64,000 nucleotides of DNA from Fomitopsis serialis (GCF_022376445.1 NW_025955020.1:62001-126000); one strand, 5' to 3'. Numbered from the stretch's first letter, positions 47,636 to 57,929 are shown. Made by a program: numbers and translations. The notes: generated by a model from the sequence alone, not told the origin.

Positions 47636-48915
47636 CTAGACCATATCATCGAGCGAACCGTGCTGCGCGACCGCTACGAGCACCGGCTGGTGGTTCGCCG
47701 CCGCGTTGATGCTCGCCATCCTGTACGTGCCCTTCGGGAGGCCGCCGCTCACCGTCGTCGACAGCTGCCCGTTCTCCGCGACCGCGTTCAGGCCCGAGAA
47801 GAACGCGAACTTCGTCGGGTCCGTCGGGTCCGTCTGGTTCATGCTCGTGATCGCCTCGATCACAACATGGCTGTGGCCCAGGATCTGGCCCGTGCTGGCG
47901 TTCACCTGCTGCGGCGCGGCGAAGTAGTTCGTGTTGGGGTTCACGAACCAGCCCGTCTCGAGGTTGCGGATGGCGAGGACGACGGTGAAGTTCGTGTTCG
48001 CGGGGACGGTCCCGAGGTTCGGCGGGTTGACGAACTTGGCGGAGGGCATCGCGGTTGTGGCGGCGATGGCACCCATCGGCGCGGCGTTGCACGAGCCCGC
48101 CTTGATCTGCGTGCCGTTCGTGAGCGGGAGGTTGACGGTGGAGCAGTAGTTGATGAAGTTATTGGAGGAGGTGATGGAGGCGATTTCGCCGGATCGGAGC
48201 TGAACCTGGGGCGTCGCATTAGGGAGGGCACACTGTCGCTCAAAGAGCGCACTTACTCGTTCGTGCCGTCATCCTCGAACCCGGTGTTGATCAGCGAGTC
48301 GAGGAGCGTGAGCGAGGACTGGGCGGCAGTGTCGTTTCCGCTGCCCGTAGCAGTGCTACTCGGCGCCGCAGCCGACGCGGACACGCTGGTCGCAGCACCT
48401 CCGGTAGCACTCGCCGCGACAGAGGACGCCGCAGAAGACGTCGAGTTCGAAGATGACGAGGCCCCGGTAGCAGCAATGCGTTGTTGAAGGTCATCCTGTG
48501 TCGTGCAGGTGATGCTCGTGCCCTGCGAGTTGACGAGCGGAAGCGCAGCGCAGCTACACGGATTGGTCAATGTCCCTGACTGCAGCGAAGATAGGACACA
48601 ACGCACATCAGTCCGGTTCCGCACGACTGGAGTACGTATTTGCCGGCAAGGCATTGCGCGAAGGAGTTGTTGACGCATGCGTCAGTGCCAGTTGTGCAGG
48701 ATGAGTCAGCCGTCAGGCTCGCGAACTGCGCGCTGAAAGAGGACCACATTGTCAGGCTTCGTACGCAGGATGTCACATGTGATCGTCACTCACTTTTGAG
48801 CCATCGCTTGCTGGCCATTCTGCAACGCGAAACCGCTGTCTCGGGACAGTATGTGGCGGGGCAGCGCCATGGTGGCGGTGGCCAGAGACAAAACCAAAAC
48901 AGCAGAGAACTTCAT
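47636..48915 (-). CDS. Secreted Ser/Ala-rich protein of unknown function
   Basis: The start at 48915 gives a signal peptide (MKFSAVLVLSLATATMALPR), then FALQNGQQAMAQK and, after an intron, a Cys-containing module (LTADSSCTTGTDACVNN, FAQCLAGKYVLQSCGTGLMC) and CAALPLVNSQGTSITC. A Ser/Ala/Thr-rich linker follows. The C-terminal domain reads LRSGEIASITSSNNFINYCS, NLPLTNGTQIKAGSCNAAPM, ANTNFTVVLAIRNLETGWFV, LGHSHVVIEAITSMNQTDPT and GLPKGTYRMASINAAANHQP, ending SLDDMV before the stop at 47636-47638. Similar basidiomycete proteins are sometimes mislabelled as ribosomal protein S17; nothing ribosomal is visible here. It is the only gene in the spacer between the inverted module copies. Confidence 0.8.
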
Positions 48916-49519
48916 TTTTTCAATCTAGTGATTCGGGAGTTGCGACGTGTGGAATGTGCAGTCGGGGCGTTGCTTGTAGGATGTGGAGGTCAGTCAGTCA
49001 GTCAGTCGTGAACTAAGACACCAGGTCAAGAGCAAAAGCGAGAGCGACCAGCACCGCAGACGTGAGCAAGAGCCGCGTAGGAGAGAGCGTAGGACAAGAC
49101 CTGGAAGGCTTGGATGGGGAATCCAGCACTGGTCCTGAAGTAGTCTTTATACATGCCTGGCGCTGTTCCCACTCAGGCCCGGCATATTCATGCCGTTATT
49201 TGCAACAAAGCTTCACGTCTGCAGAACAATAACTTTGCAATGTTTGGCAGACCTGCGGCGGCGGGCCGAGCGCGGAATAGGCAGCTATTGTCCAGATGGG
49301 CGCTTTGAACAAAGGACAATGGCGAGTCGATGGTGAGTGCTATTTTTGGCACAAAGGCGGGCGTCTTTCCTTATTTGGGAAACGATCCGATCGGGCACTT
49401 CGGTACCGCGACTTTGGCGCTGGAGTTTGGGTAGCTTTTCTGATAGTCACTGATCATCCATTGTCTTATAACTGCGTAGCATACATCTAATTGTAAGTCT
49501 GGAGACCCCTCACATGCGT
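48916..49519. other. Right spacer of the inverted arms
   Basis: Contains the promoter of the secreted-protein gene (a short cagtcagtcagtcagtc microsatellite at about 48990-49006) and the 3' flank of dehydrogenase copy C. No further gene seen. Confidence 0.5.
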
Positions 49520-51210
49520 CTAGTACCCTCTTGCGAAGTCCACCCGATTCCAAACCTCGTCGCCCTCCCTCAGCCGTCGCAAGTTCTCGACGCAGATCTG
49601 TATGCTTCGTTCGAAGTACTATCAAACAACAAATGTCAGCGACATGAAACTGTTCAGGAAGAATGTAACGTACCATGGTTGTCCGACCACTCAAATGCGG
49701 CGTGATGAGGACATCTTTCCTACCGAAGAGTGGGTGGTTATCTGGGAGCGGTTCCTCCTCGACGACGTCAAGCGCAGCTCCCGCGAGATTTTTGTCATCA
49801 AGGGCTCGTAGCAAAGCATCACTGTGCACATATGTTACTCCCTGCCCATAGGTGTGACAATCATGGGAGACATACGTGTCAATCGCGTCGCCTCTCCCAA
49901 TGTTCACAATAATTGCATGCGAGGGCAGGTAACCGATTGTCGTCGTCGACAGGATGTGGTGTGTCGCGCCTGTCGACGGCAGCGCGAGCAGGAGCACGTC
50001 GCACCCCGACAGGAACTCTTTGAAAGACACCTCGTCTTTCGTCGAGAACCACCGCTCCGGGATACCCCCGTCGGGATCCCCCGTCCCGTCTTCGACAAAG
50101 CCCGTTTGTGACTTCTTCTGGCCATCGCTTGTCGCGGCGAAGACCCTCGCGCCGAATGCTCCAGAGAGGCGTGCGCATTCGCGTCCGATCTAGCACGAGT
50201 GTGAGGTGAATGACGACGGCAAAGACAACGACGATCACGTACGTGTCCGTATCCCAGTACCCCTACGGTCTTACCTCTCAGTTCCTGGACGAACATCCGC
50301 CCACCGAATTCGACGTCCTTGCCCCAGCGTTTGTCCACCTGTAGATGCGCCCGTGTATAAGCTCAGCTCCTCTTCGCTTCATCGAATATGTAGGCGAATG
50401 CTTCGCGGCTCGCAAGTGTCGGAACAAGGTTAGGGTTTGGCGATAGAGGAGACGGGACGAGCGAGAAGTCCCGGAAGGAACAGAGGAACGCAAATATCAG
50501 TGACTATAAGTGCGCACTTACTTGCGAGACAATTATCTGTTCCTGCAGGTGGTGGAATAGCGCGAGCGTGGTCATGATGAAATGCTACATTCCGTAGCCT
50601 TCAGCACCATCACCCGCCCGACATGAAAGCAGCACGGATGGACGCACCTGCGAGATCGGCGCCATATGTACCCCCGCGACCGTGGCCATCACGACCCGCT
50701 CGGCCTGCTCATCGTGCCACATCGCCCCGCGGACGACGCTGTCCGCCCCAGCGCTATCGAGCTGGATGAACCTGAGGTTCGGGACCTGCGCCCAGTCCTT
50801 GAGCCCCGCGGGGTAGCCGTAAATAACAGTCGCTTTGCGGAACTCTTCCTGCAAGTTCGCGTCGCATCGTGAACAATCGCACGCAACATGGGCATGACTC
50901 GGAGCACTCACATCGGGGACAGACCCAGGCGTGCGCACTGCGGGTATATGCGTGATAGTTTTGGCATACTTCTCGAGGAGCGCGCGATGTGCGTCGGGGA
51001 GAGGGACGTTCAGCACGAGGATGTGCTCGAACAGCGCGTCGTTGGGCGAAGAGGCCATGGCGCGGACGATAACGCGCTGCTCTGCGACCGTAAGGCACCT
51101 GTCAGGAAGATCGTGTAAGCGCCCAGCATGTAGTTCACGTGTGCTCGGACAGTGCGCGCACCTGAGAGCGTTTGGATGGCTGAGCTGACGGGACGAAGTA
51201 GAGAGGACAT
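49520..51210 (-). CDS. D-2-hydroxyacid dehydrogenase, module copy C
   Basis: This is the best-preserved copy. Exon 1 from 51210 reads MSSLLRPVSSAIQTLSG, but after the intron the frame (LRSQSSALSSAPW) is one base off the conserved body. Translation from the ATG at 51058 (MASSPNDALFEHILVLNVPL) gives an uninterrupted enzyme, so that start is preferred unless a base is missing near 51060. Body: KATVIYGYPAGLKDWAQVPN, GAMWHDEQAERVVMATVAGV, HFIMTTLALFHHLQEQIIVS, VDKRWGKDVEFGGRMFVQEL, GVLGYGH joined to IGRECARLSGAFG. The catalytic residues are present: Arg in VNIGRGDAIDT, Glu in DVVEEEPLP, His in ITPHLSGRTTM. It ends ENLRRLREGDEVWNRVDFAR with a stop at 49520-49522. Cofactor and substrate are not predictable. 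Confidence 0.85.
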
Positions 51211-52247
51211 TGCTATAGGCTGTGACGGAGGGACACAGCCAAAGTTGAGCGGTGGATGTGATTCAGAGGGCGGCGTGTGCGCGGCGTTGCTTCGGCGAGA
51301 GATTTAGTACTGTGGCCGCGAGGAACAGGGGCCTCCGTTCGGGTAGCCGTTTTCCGCACGACACCATCGACGCAATAATTGACTCAGAGTCATACATACC
51401 AGCGATAACTGTTTTGACAGCGGTCTTGTACATGTTGGGCGATATGACCAAGTAGAGAAGGCCGAAACGCTGCGACTGTCGTTCCCATCCGTTATGCCCG
51501 GTGCACCCTGCGCGATCGAGGCCGCCAACGAACATGTGTTCTTCATCTCGTCGCCGTTGAGGCTTTATGCCCGCGCAATCAGCCACGCCGATGTCGCTCA
51601 GATGTGTTCTGAAGCCTGCGGGACTGGCTGGCCCTTCCGCGAAGGAGGTCACAAAGTCGTAAATAGCGGAAGTTTGCGTACCGCCAGCGAGCTTCTATGA
51701 CGGAGGAGGAGGAGGACATCTGCAAGTGTGCTCGTACATTCTGCGCTATGCCGTGTACTAGGACCGCGGCGAGCACACATTCACTGGCAAAGCCAGTAGA
51801 TGTGAGACCAAGACCATCGCAATTTTTAGGGGTGGTATGTGCGTGCGTGCGGGGTTGAGAAGGAGACGGAGGGAGAGGTAAGATGCCTTATAATATGAAT
51901 AAGTTACAACCAGCATGTGTCTTGACTCGTTTGCGACTCGTCGTCGAGTCTCGACGCGACGCGTTCTGTCACAGATCTCGTGACGTTGTTATGGCGTGGA
52001 CGCTCTCATGAATTCCAATTCGGCGCAGGTCCCTCGTCTCTTCGTTTCGCTCTCATTCCCAATGTTCGTAGCTTGCTGCCCCTGGATGCCCCCTGGTGGT
52101 TTATATATGACTGCGCCTCGACTTGATCTCGAATCCTTGGGGAGTTCGCAAACAAAATACAAGAACAATGCATAATTTCCAGCGGCGAAGGAGAATGATG
52201 GCAGAGGAAAATGACCTGAAGGCCCGTTATGGTTCGTTCGATGCAAC
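51211..52247. other. Spacer in module copy C, with possible orphan exons
   Basis: Longer than and mostly unlike the equivalent spacer in copy B. On the minus strand an open stretch at about 51655-51410 (DIGVADCAGIKPQRRRDEEH to YLVISPNMYKTAVKTVIAG) ends at a good GTATGT donor and may be coding, but I do not recognise it and found no complete gene. About 51960-52000 is module sequence shared with copies A and B. Confidence 0.4.
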
Positions 52248-52901
52248 TCAAGGTGACGAAATCATAGGAATCTTCTGATACCATTCCCCTTTCTCCAGCT
52301 CCGTGACGACGAAATGCGCGAAGCCAGCTCTGGCGAGCGTCGTCTTCGTCTTCCCATCGCCGACATATCCTGCCACGACCTCCTTCGTATCGTGGTTGGT
52401 CAGCACGGGCACCCGTGCGATCGTCCACTGCAGCTCTGCCCCCTCCGACTTGATCACTTCGGCGATGGCGACGACGTCCTTGTAGGCGCCACGCGCGAAG
52501 ATAGCGACCGAATTGACGAGAGCGGAGAAGGCGATGCTGAACCGATCGTGCTCGTCCTTCATGCTCGCCGTGCCCAGCGCAATGAGGCGGGCGACATTCT
52601 GCTTCTTCATCGCGTCGATGACGAGGCTGTACGCGTGGGCGAGAGGTGTGTCGCTGGGGTGGAAGGGCCCCAACGGTCCGAGCGCAGAGAGCACGGCATC
52701 GACACCCTGCATTGCCTCGGTGAGTTTCTCGCGGTCGGTGAGCTGCCCTTCGACTATGGTCACCGCAGGATCGGTGGCGATCGCGTCGGGTATCTTTCCA
52801 GGTGAGCGGGCATAGATGACCACTGTATGGGAGGCTGCTAGCGCCTCTTCGATCGTCTTAATGCCAGTGGGGCCGGTACCGCCGAGGATGAGAAGACGCA
52901 T
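52248..52901 (-). CDS. NmrA-like NAD(P)-binding oxidoreductase, module copy C
   Basis: This single-exon gene is intact, 217 residues from the ATG at 52901 (MRLLILGGTGPTGIKTIEEA); an upstream in-frame ATG at 52943 is possible. The Rossmann glycine motif GGTGPTG is at the extreme N terminus, as in atypical short-chain dehydrogenases of the NmrA/flavin-reductase type. Then come HTVVIYARSPGKIPDAIATD, KLTEAMQGVDAVLSALGPLG, YSLVIDAMKKQNVARLIALG, ELQWTIARVPVLTNHDTKEV, and TTLARAGFAHFVVTELEKGE. No Tyr-x-x-x-Lys of classical SDRs is evident, so it may be a reductase of another type or a sensor. It diverges from the permease in all three module copies. Confidence 0.88.
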   Translation of the reverse strand: MRLLILGGTGPTGIKTIEEALAASHTVVIYARSPGKIPDAIATDPAVTIVEGQLTDREKLTEAMQGVDAVLSALGPLGPFHPSDTPLAHAYSLVIDAMKKQNVARLIALGTASMKDEHDRFSIAFSALVNSVAIFARGAYKDVVAIAEVIKSEGAELQWTIARVPVLTNHDTKEVVAGYVGDGKTKTTLARAGFAHFVVTELEKGEWYQKIPMISSP

Positions 52902-53391
52902 CGATATGGGCAATGAGTGTATATGCAGCGTGAGATATGGCAATACTGATTGTCACAACGTCGCGATTGGCGCGGGCAGGTGAGTGGACGGTTCAAGTTG
53001 GGATGTTTGGTTTGTGGCTGACGCCCGGTGCCATTGTGATGTTTATAGACTTCTGATAACAAGCCCCTTGTTAAGGTTGCCGCTGTCCGCGCAAGAGCTT
53101 GAGGACGAATACTTGTTACAGGACCATCAAGCCCATTCCGGACACGCAAGTGCATCTTCGTGCTCATGACACCGTCCTCTATCTCGTTATTCGCATCCAC
53201 TCCTTCTGTGCCTGAAGCATCGAAACATCCATGCCTCGATAAGTCGTCCATCCAGCCCTGAAAGGGCCCGTACTCCTCGAACATTAGCGCTTTATGCAGC
53301 GTAAGACGGAGCGGGGTTGGCCCCTCCTACGCACTGTTGCTGCCCCTTGTTGAGGTGATCATTTGCCTCGACTCCCGTCTATTAGCGCAGG
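52902..53391. promoter_or_regulatory. Divergent promoter of module copy C
   Basis: 490 bases between the oxidoreductase and permease starts. The block shared with copies A and B lies at about 52968-53012 (minus strand reads ccaacttgaaccgtccactc then acctgcccgcgccaatcgc) and contains the CCAAT box. Confidence 0.55.
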
Positions 53392-55945
53392 ATGTCCCAA
53401 CCCATGCGAGTGGAGACCGTCACCTCTGTCAGGGATCCAAACGGAGTGGAGGTAAACAACCTCAGCAAGAGTTCAGATATGGAGGTTGAGGTAGTAGCTG
53501 TTACTCCGATGAAGAGGGAAGAGCCTGTGGTGACCCGGAAGGTGCGTACATAATATGCTGTACCCCGTAAGATATCTCAACAAAGAGCAATCGGTGCAGG
53601 AGCTCTGGAGTTACTACCGTGCGTTGATCTTACTCATAACATTGGTGCACATTCAAAACCGATTATTTCCATTGTACAGTGTACTACAACGGAGATAACG
53701 TGAGCTATCTTCAGTATGCGTTGAATATCCCTTCCTAAATAAAAGATCAAGGGAGTTGGGCCCATCAGTAAGTCTGTTCATAACGTCGGAATACAAAATC
53801 GTTAATCACTGGCTATGCTAGTCTATTTCTTGACTCTTTTTCAGAGCCAGGCAACGTCTGCTGGGTGGGATCCTTCCCAAGGCCCGGGGTCTACATGCAC
53901 AAACTCTGAGCAATGCGTTCTCCCTTGGGGAAGCGGTACCAAGTCTGTCAGCTCTGTCGTGCTGATCGCAAACGGTCTAAGCTTTGCGGTACGTAACGAA
54001 TACTAGGTTGTGACGGATCCCCGCTTGACCCCTGTAGATCATGCCATCCTGTTCACAACGATCAGCTCAGCAGCCGACTACAGCACGTTTGGGCGGTGGT
54101 TGCTGCTCGTCGTTACCGTCATCGGTTGGGCTGCCCAGTTCGCCAGCATGGCCCTTACGAGTACGCTTCTCACAGTGTTCCTTGGAATCGTGCGCATTAA
54201 CTGCGCACCCTCTCGCAGAACCCTCACGATGGGAAGCTGCGATGGCACTCTACATATTATCCTACGTCTCATACGGTGCGACCCTCGTTTCTACGCCGCA
54301 GTGTTCCCGCGGCTCGCGCGAACACTCCGCATGCTCGCAACCTGCGCGAACAGCTCGAGAACCGGGAGATCTCCAGAGAGGAGTACGAGCTCGAGGAGAG
54401 CCTAGAGAAAAACCGGGTCAGCAATATCAGCGCGGTGCGTGTCGTCATCGTGCTGCTTTGCCTATGTACGCTGATGAGCGATGCAGTGGCACAGTAACAT
54501 CGGGTTTATCTTCGTCCTCTGTCTGAATCTGTCGGTCTTGCTGCCTCTCGCGAACAACGCCCTGGTCGACAACTATACGATAGTTCTGTGAGTGCTCATG
54601 GATTGCGCTCTCCACCGCATCGATCTCACCTCGATCTAGAACCAACATGTATGGGGTGATCCTCAGTGCATGGTGGTGTGAGTAAATCGCGTACCCTGAT
54701 GCCCTCACTATGATGTTTACCAGTTGCAGTCATCTTCCAACAGCCTCGACCCGGACCTCCGCTTCCTCCGGGGGAGCATTACCTGACCATCGGGTGGAAG
54801 CAAGTGCGTCAGGCTGCCTTCCCTAACCGGTGCTTGCATCGACGCGTCCGATCCGCGATAGATCTGGCTCGTCCTGAGGCAATGGAGGAAGCTGCCGTAC
54901 ACCTTCATGTACCTCTTCGCGTTCTTCCTTTATCTGATGTAAGTCCGCTTGTCAACCTTAGCGTCGTCTCAGGCATCTCACCACACTGTAGGGCCTCAAC
55001 ACCACCGGCACGCTCATCTCCATTTGCCAGAACGACCAGTTCGATTCTCCTTCCTGGAGAGCACGTACCTTAGCTTTGCGCAGGCTTTCACTGCCACTGC
55101 CAGGTACGCAAAACAAGCGCACATACATATGTAGCCGGGATGAGCTCACACTTGTGGCATCGGCAGTACCATCGGCTTCTGGTGGATCCAGAGGTACTGG
55201 AAGATCTCGACGAAGAAGATGGCGAGTAGCCACCTCCAAGTCTGTCTCAGACGGACACAGCACTGAGCGGTGCCCTTCACAGTTCATGGCCACAAATGTC
55301 TTCACGATCTTGATTCCGGTTTGGGGCATGATCGGACTGTGGACCACGAGGTTTGGTTTCCACCAAGTCTGGGAGTACTGGTGAGAATCCGTGTCTTCTC
55401 TTCACATTATCGACTCACATGGAACTGCACCACAGGGCGTGGAACGCTGTCTTCGGTCTGTTCCAAGCCCCGTACTACTCCTACTCGCAGACCATGATGG
55501 CGGAACTCGCGCCGCCGGGCTTCGACAACATGGTACGCCCGTCCGCGTCATCGCTCCATGCCAGTGCCCAGGCTGACGCGACCCCCTGACGTCCCCCAGT
55601 TCTTCGGATTGTTCGGCCTGTCGAACCGCGCGTCGTCGATCATCGGGCCGAACGTCATCCAGGCCATCATCAACCGCACGCAGAACAACTGGGAAGGCTT
55701 CCCGTTCCTCGTCGCCATATGCACCGCAGCCAGTCTTGTCATCTGGTTCGGTGTGTCTCGCACCGCTCGTTTGCTCTCAGTGCCATGCACGCTAACTCGG
55801 TACACTAGGTGTGGACGTGGAGAAGGGTCGCCGGGACGCCGTTGCGTGGGCGGAGCAGAACCGGCCGTACGCAGAGACGGGCGTGCGTGTCAAGGGGGAC
55901 GCGTCCGAGTCGTTGGACTCGGGGAACTATGAGAAGAAGCCTTGA
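53392..55945 (+). pseudogene. ATG22-like MFS permease, module copy C (several one-base deletions)
   Basis: Same exon order as copies A and B, inverted. The start at 53392 reads MSQPMRVETVTSVRDPNGVE and the end is VDVEKGRRDAVAWAEQNRPY with a stop at 55943-55945. In between, comparison with A and B shows at least five single-base losses: near 54046 (before ILFTT), near 54290 (before FYAAVFPRLA), near 54320 (in LARNTPHA), near 54930 (in FFLLSD) and near 55043 (in DQFEFSF). The other exons (SAGWDPSQGPGST, LEKNRVSNIS, NVFTILIPVWGMIGLWTTRF, NVIQAIINRTQNNWEGFPFL) are clean, and splice sites are kept, including a GC donor at 55223. A full-length product is not possible as written. Confidence 0.78.
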
Positions 55946-56059
55946 GCTCGCTGGTTTACCTTGCGAGGGTTCAACATGAATCTTGGGGCATAAGTAGTCA
56001 TGACCTTGTAGCATAGTAGAGAAAGGAATGTTGAGTGTATTCTTGCTAGAACACTACGC

Positions 56060-56370
56060 GTCATTGGACGCACAGCGCAAAAATATGTATACGTAACCTA
56101 GAGTTGCATCCAGATACCTCCTCCCTATCCCACCGTTTGTGCACCTGTCTATACTCCCGCAGTAGAGAAGCGCTTTAGCGGCCCGTAAGTATCGGGGCAT
56201 GGTTGAGGGTTCGGCGATCGGAGGAGGGCGCGGAGCGATCGAGCTGAGTAGTTCGTGACGGAGGAACACCGATGTCGGGGAGAGACAGAAGGTGCGTACT
56301 GGTCTGCGAGACGAGGAATGAGCAACCGCTATCGCCCCCTTCCACTGTGATGTACCCTCGCCGACCACTC
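56060..56370 (-). pseudogene. Second fragment of D-2-hydroxyacid dehydrogenase
   Basis: The minus strand matches the intron-exon boundary region of dehydrogenase copy C around 50330-50530. A recognisable VHKRWDREE stands where the intact gene has VDKRWGKDVE, and the preceding intron-like sequence also aligns. It lies beyond the 3' end of permease copy C, the same relative position as the fragment at 40540-40775 beside permease copy B. Confidence 0.65.
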
Positions 56371-56715
56371 ACGTCGAGGATAGACGGGCCCGGGCATGCA
56401 TGCTGTTGGTATATGTGCGCGTGGTAGTCTCGCCAACGTGAGCATCCAGTACAGTCGATCTGTCCATAACTGACCTAGCGTGCCCGCAGGTCCAGCTTGT
56501 GCTATCAATAGGCCGCAGTAGGCCCCTGCAGACCTGTTGGTGATGCCGGTTCGTTGACCCATTCGGCCTCGCCATATGTCGCGCTCTGCAGAAGCCGGCG
56601 CCGTGCCGTGCCGTCCACCTCGGAGTCGCAAAACGCAATACAATTAAGAGGCCCGTGTAGGTAACACTGAGCCCTTCCTGTCTGATCCTACATATAGCGT
56701 CGAGTCAAACCGATC

Positions 56716-57842
56716 ATGGCGAGCAACGACGAAGAGGCCCGGCGCATCCTCGAAGAGACGTGGGGCACGCTGGACGAAGAAGCGCGCGCGTTCCTCAGGT
56801 CGCGCACGGGGATCGAGGAGGAGGCGCGGCTGAAGGAACACATCCTGGAGGTGCAGGCGGGCGCGTTCGCGGTGCGTCGCTCACCTTCATTGGTAGACTG
56901 GCAGACTGCGCGGACGGCTGACGAGTTCCGCGCGCAGGTGCACAAGTACAGATGCGTCCAGAACTTTAGCTTCTTGAAGTAGGTGGGTCGGTCTGAGCTC
57001 GAGGGGCGCGCGTTGATGCGCTGCTTTGCGCTAGGCTGAAGATTTCGCGCATGCCTGCATATGAGCAGTTGTTGAAGCTGGGCCGTGAGCGCGAGGGCGC
57101 GCTCTTCCTGGACATAGGCTGCTGCTGTGCGTGCTTTAGGTTCACAGGGGCGTGCCGCCTGTTTGACGAATCACCCTCCCAGTCGGTAATGACATCCGCA
57201 AGGCTGTAGCGGACGGCTTTCCCGTGGCAAACGCCATCGGTTCAGACCTTTACGCTGGTAAGGGCCCGCTCCAATATCAACGCACTTCACTCACCCCAAC
57301 CAGCGTTCTGGGACCTCGGCCACAAGCTCTTCAACGACAGCCCCGAGACGTTCCCAGTGCCCTTCCTCGCGGGTGACGCCTTCTCGCCCTCCTTCCTCCA
57401 GCAGAGCCCGCCCTCCCACTCGCCGCCCCCCACGCCCGCGCCCTCCCTGGAAGAGCGCGGCACCCTAACCCCGCTGCTGGGGCACGTCTCCGCCATCCAC
57501 GCCTCGTCCTTCTTCCATCTCTTCAAGGAGGCCCAGCAGGCCGCGCTCGCACGGTCCCTCGCGGGGCTGCTCTCGCCTGCGCCGGGGTCGGTGATCTTCG
57601 GCGCGCACGGCGGGCGGTCGAGAAAGGGGCTGCGGGGCGAGGTCGCGCGGGGCCTGTGGCGGGCGGAGCCGATGTGGTGCCACGACCCGGAGAGCTGGAG
57701 GGCGCTGTGGGACGGGGATGTGTTTGAGAAGGGGACCGTGAGGGTGGAGGCGGTGCTGAAGGAGGGCCATGCGCGCTGGGAGGGGGTCAGCGAGGATGGG
57801 GGGAGGCCGGGCTCGTTGATATGGTCCGTCACTAGACTGTGA
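56716..57842 (+). CDS. SAM-dependent methyltransferase, small-molecule type
   Basis: The start at 56716 gives MASNDEEARRILEETWGTLD. Exon 2 reads VHKYRCVQNFSFLK, exon 3 ISRMPAYEQLLKLGREREGA and motif I GALFLDIGCC, continuing after an intron with VGNDIRKAVADGFPVANAIG and GSDLYA (motif II region). The last exon (from about 57301) has AFWDLGHKLFNDSPETFPVP, a Pro/Ser-rich loop, and LGHVSAIHASSFFHLFKEAQ. Then come SPAPGSVIFGAHGGRSRKGL and WCHDPESWRALWDGDVFEKG before a stop at 57840-57842. This layout is common in basidiomycete class I methyltransferases of unknown substrate, often near secondary metabolism genes, though none is seen here. About 280 residues, frames intact. Confidence 0.85.
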
Positions 57843-57929
57843 AGTTAGCACGGCGTGTATGCAGCGACGTAGCAAGATGTGGCAACATTGCAGTGTACAA
57901 TTGTCTGTTCAGCAGATAAGTACATATTG

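Noticed and set aside
47546..48487. 313-residue plus-strand open frame opposite the secreted-protein gene
   Set aside because: Arg/Val/Asp-rich shadow of a GC-rich gene; the minus strand has a signal peptide, introns and a domain.
57287..57875. Minus-strand open frames opposite the methyltransferase
   Set aside because: Complement of the last methyltransferase exon, whose plus-strand frame joins cleanly to the SAM-binding motif.
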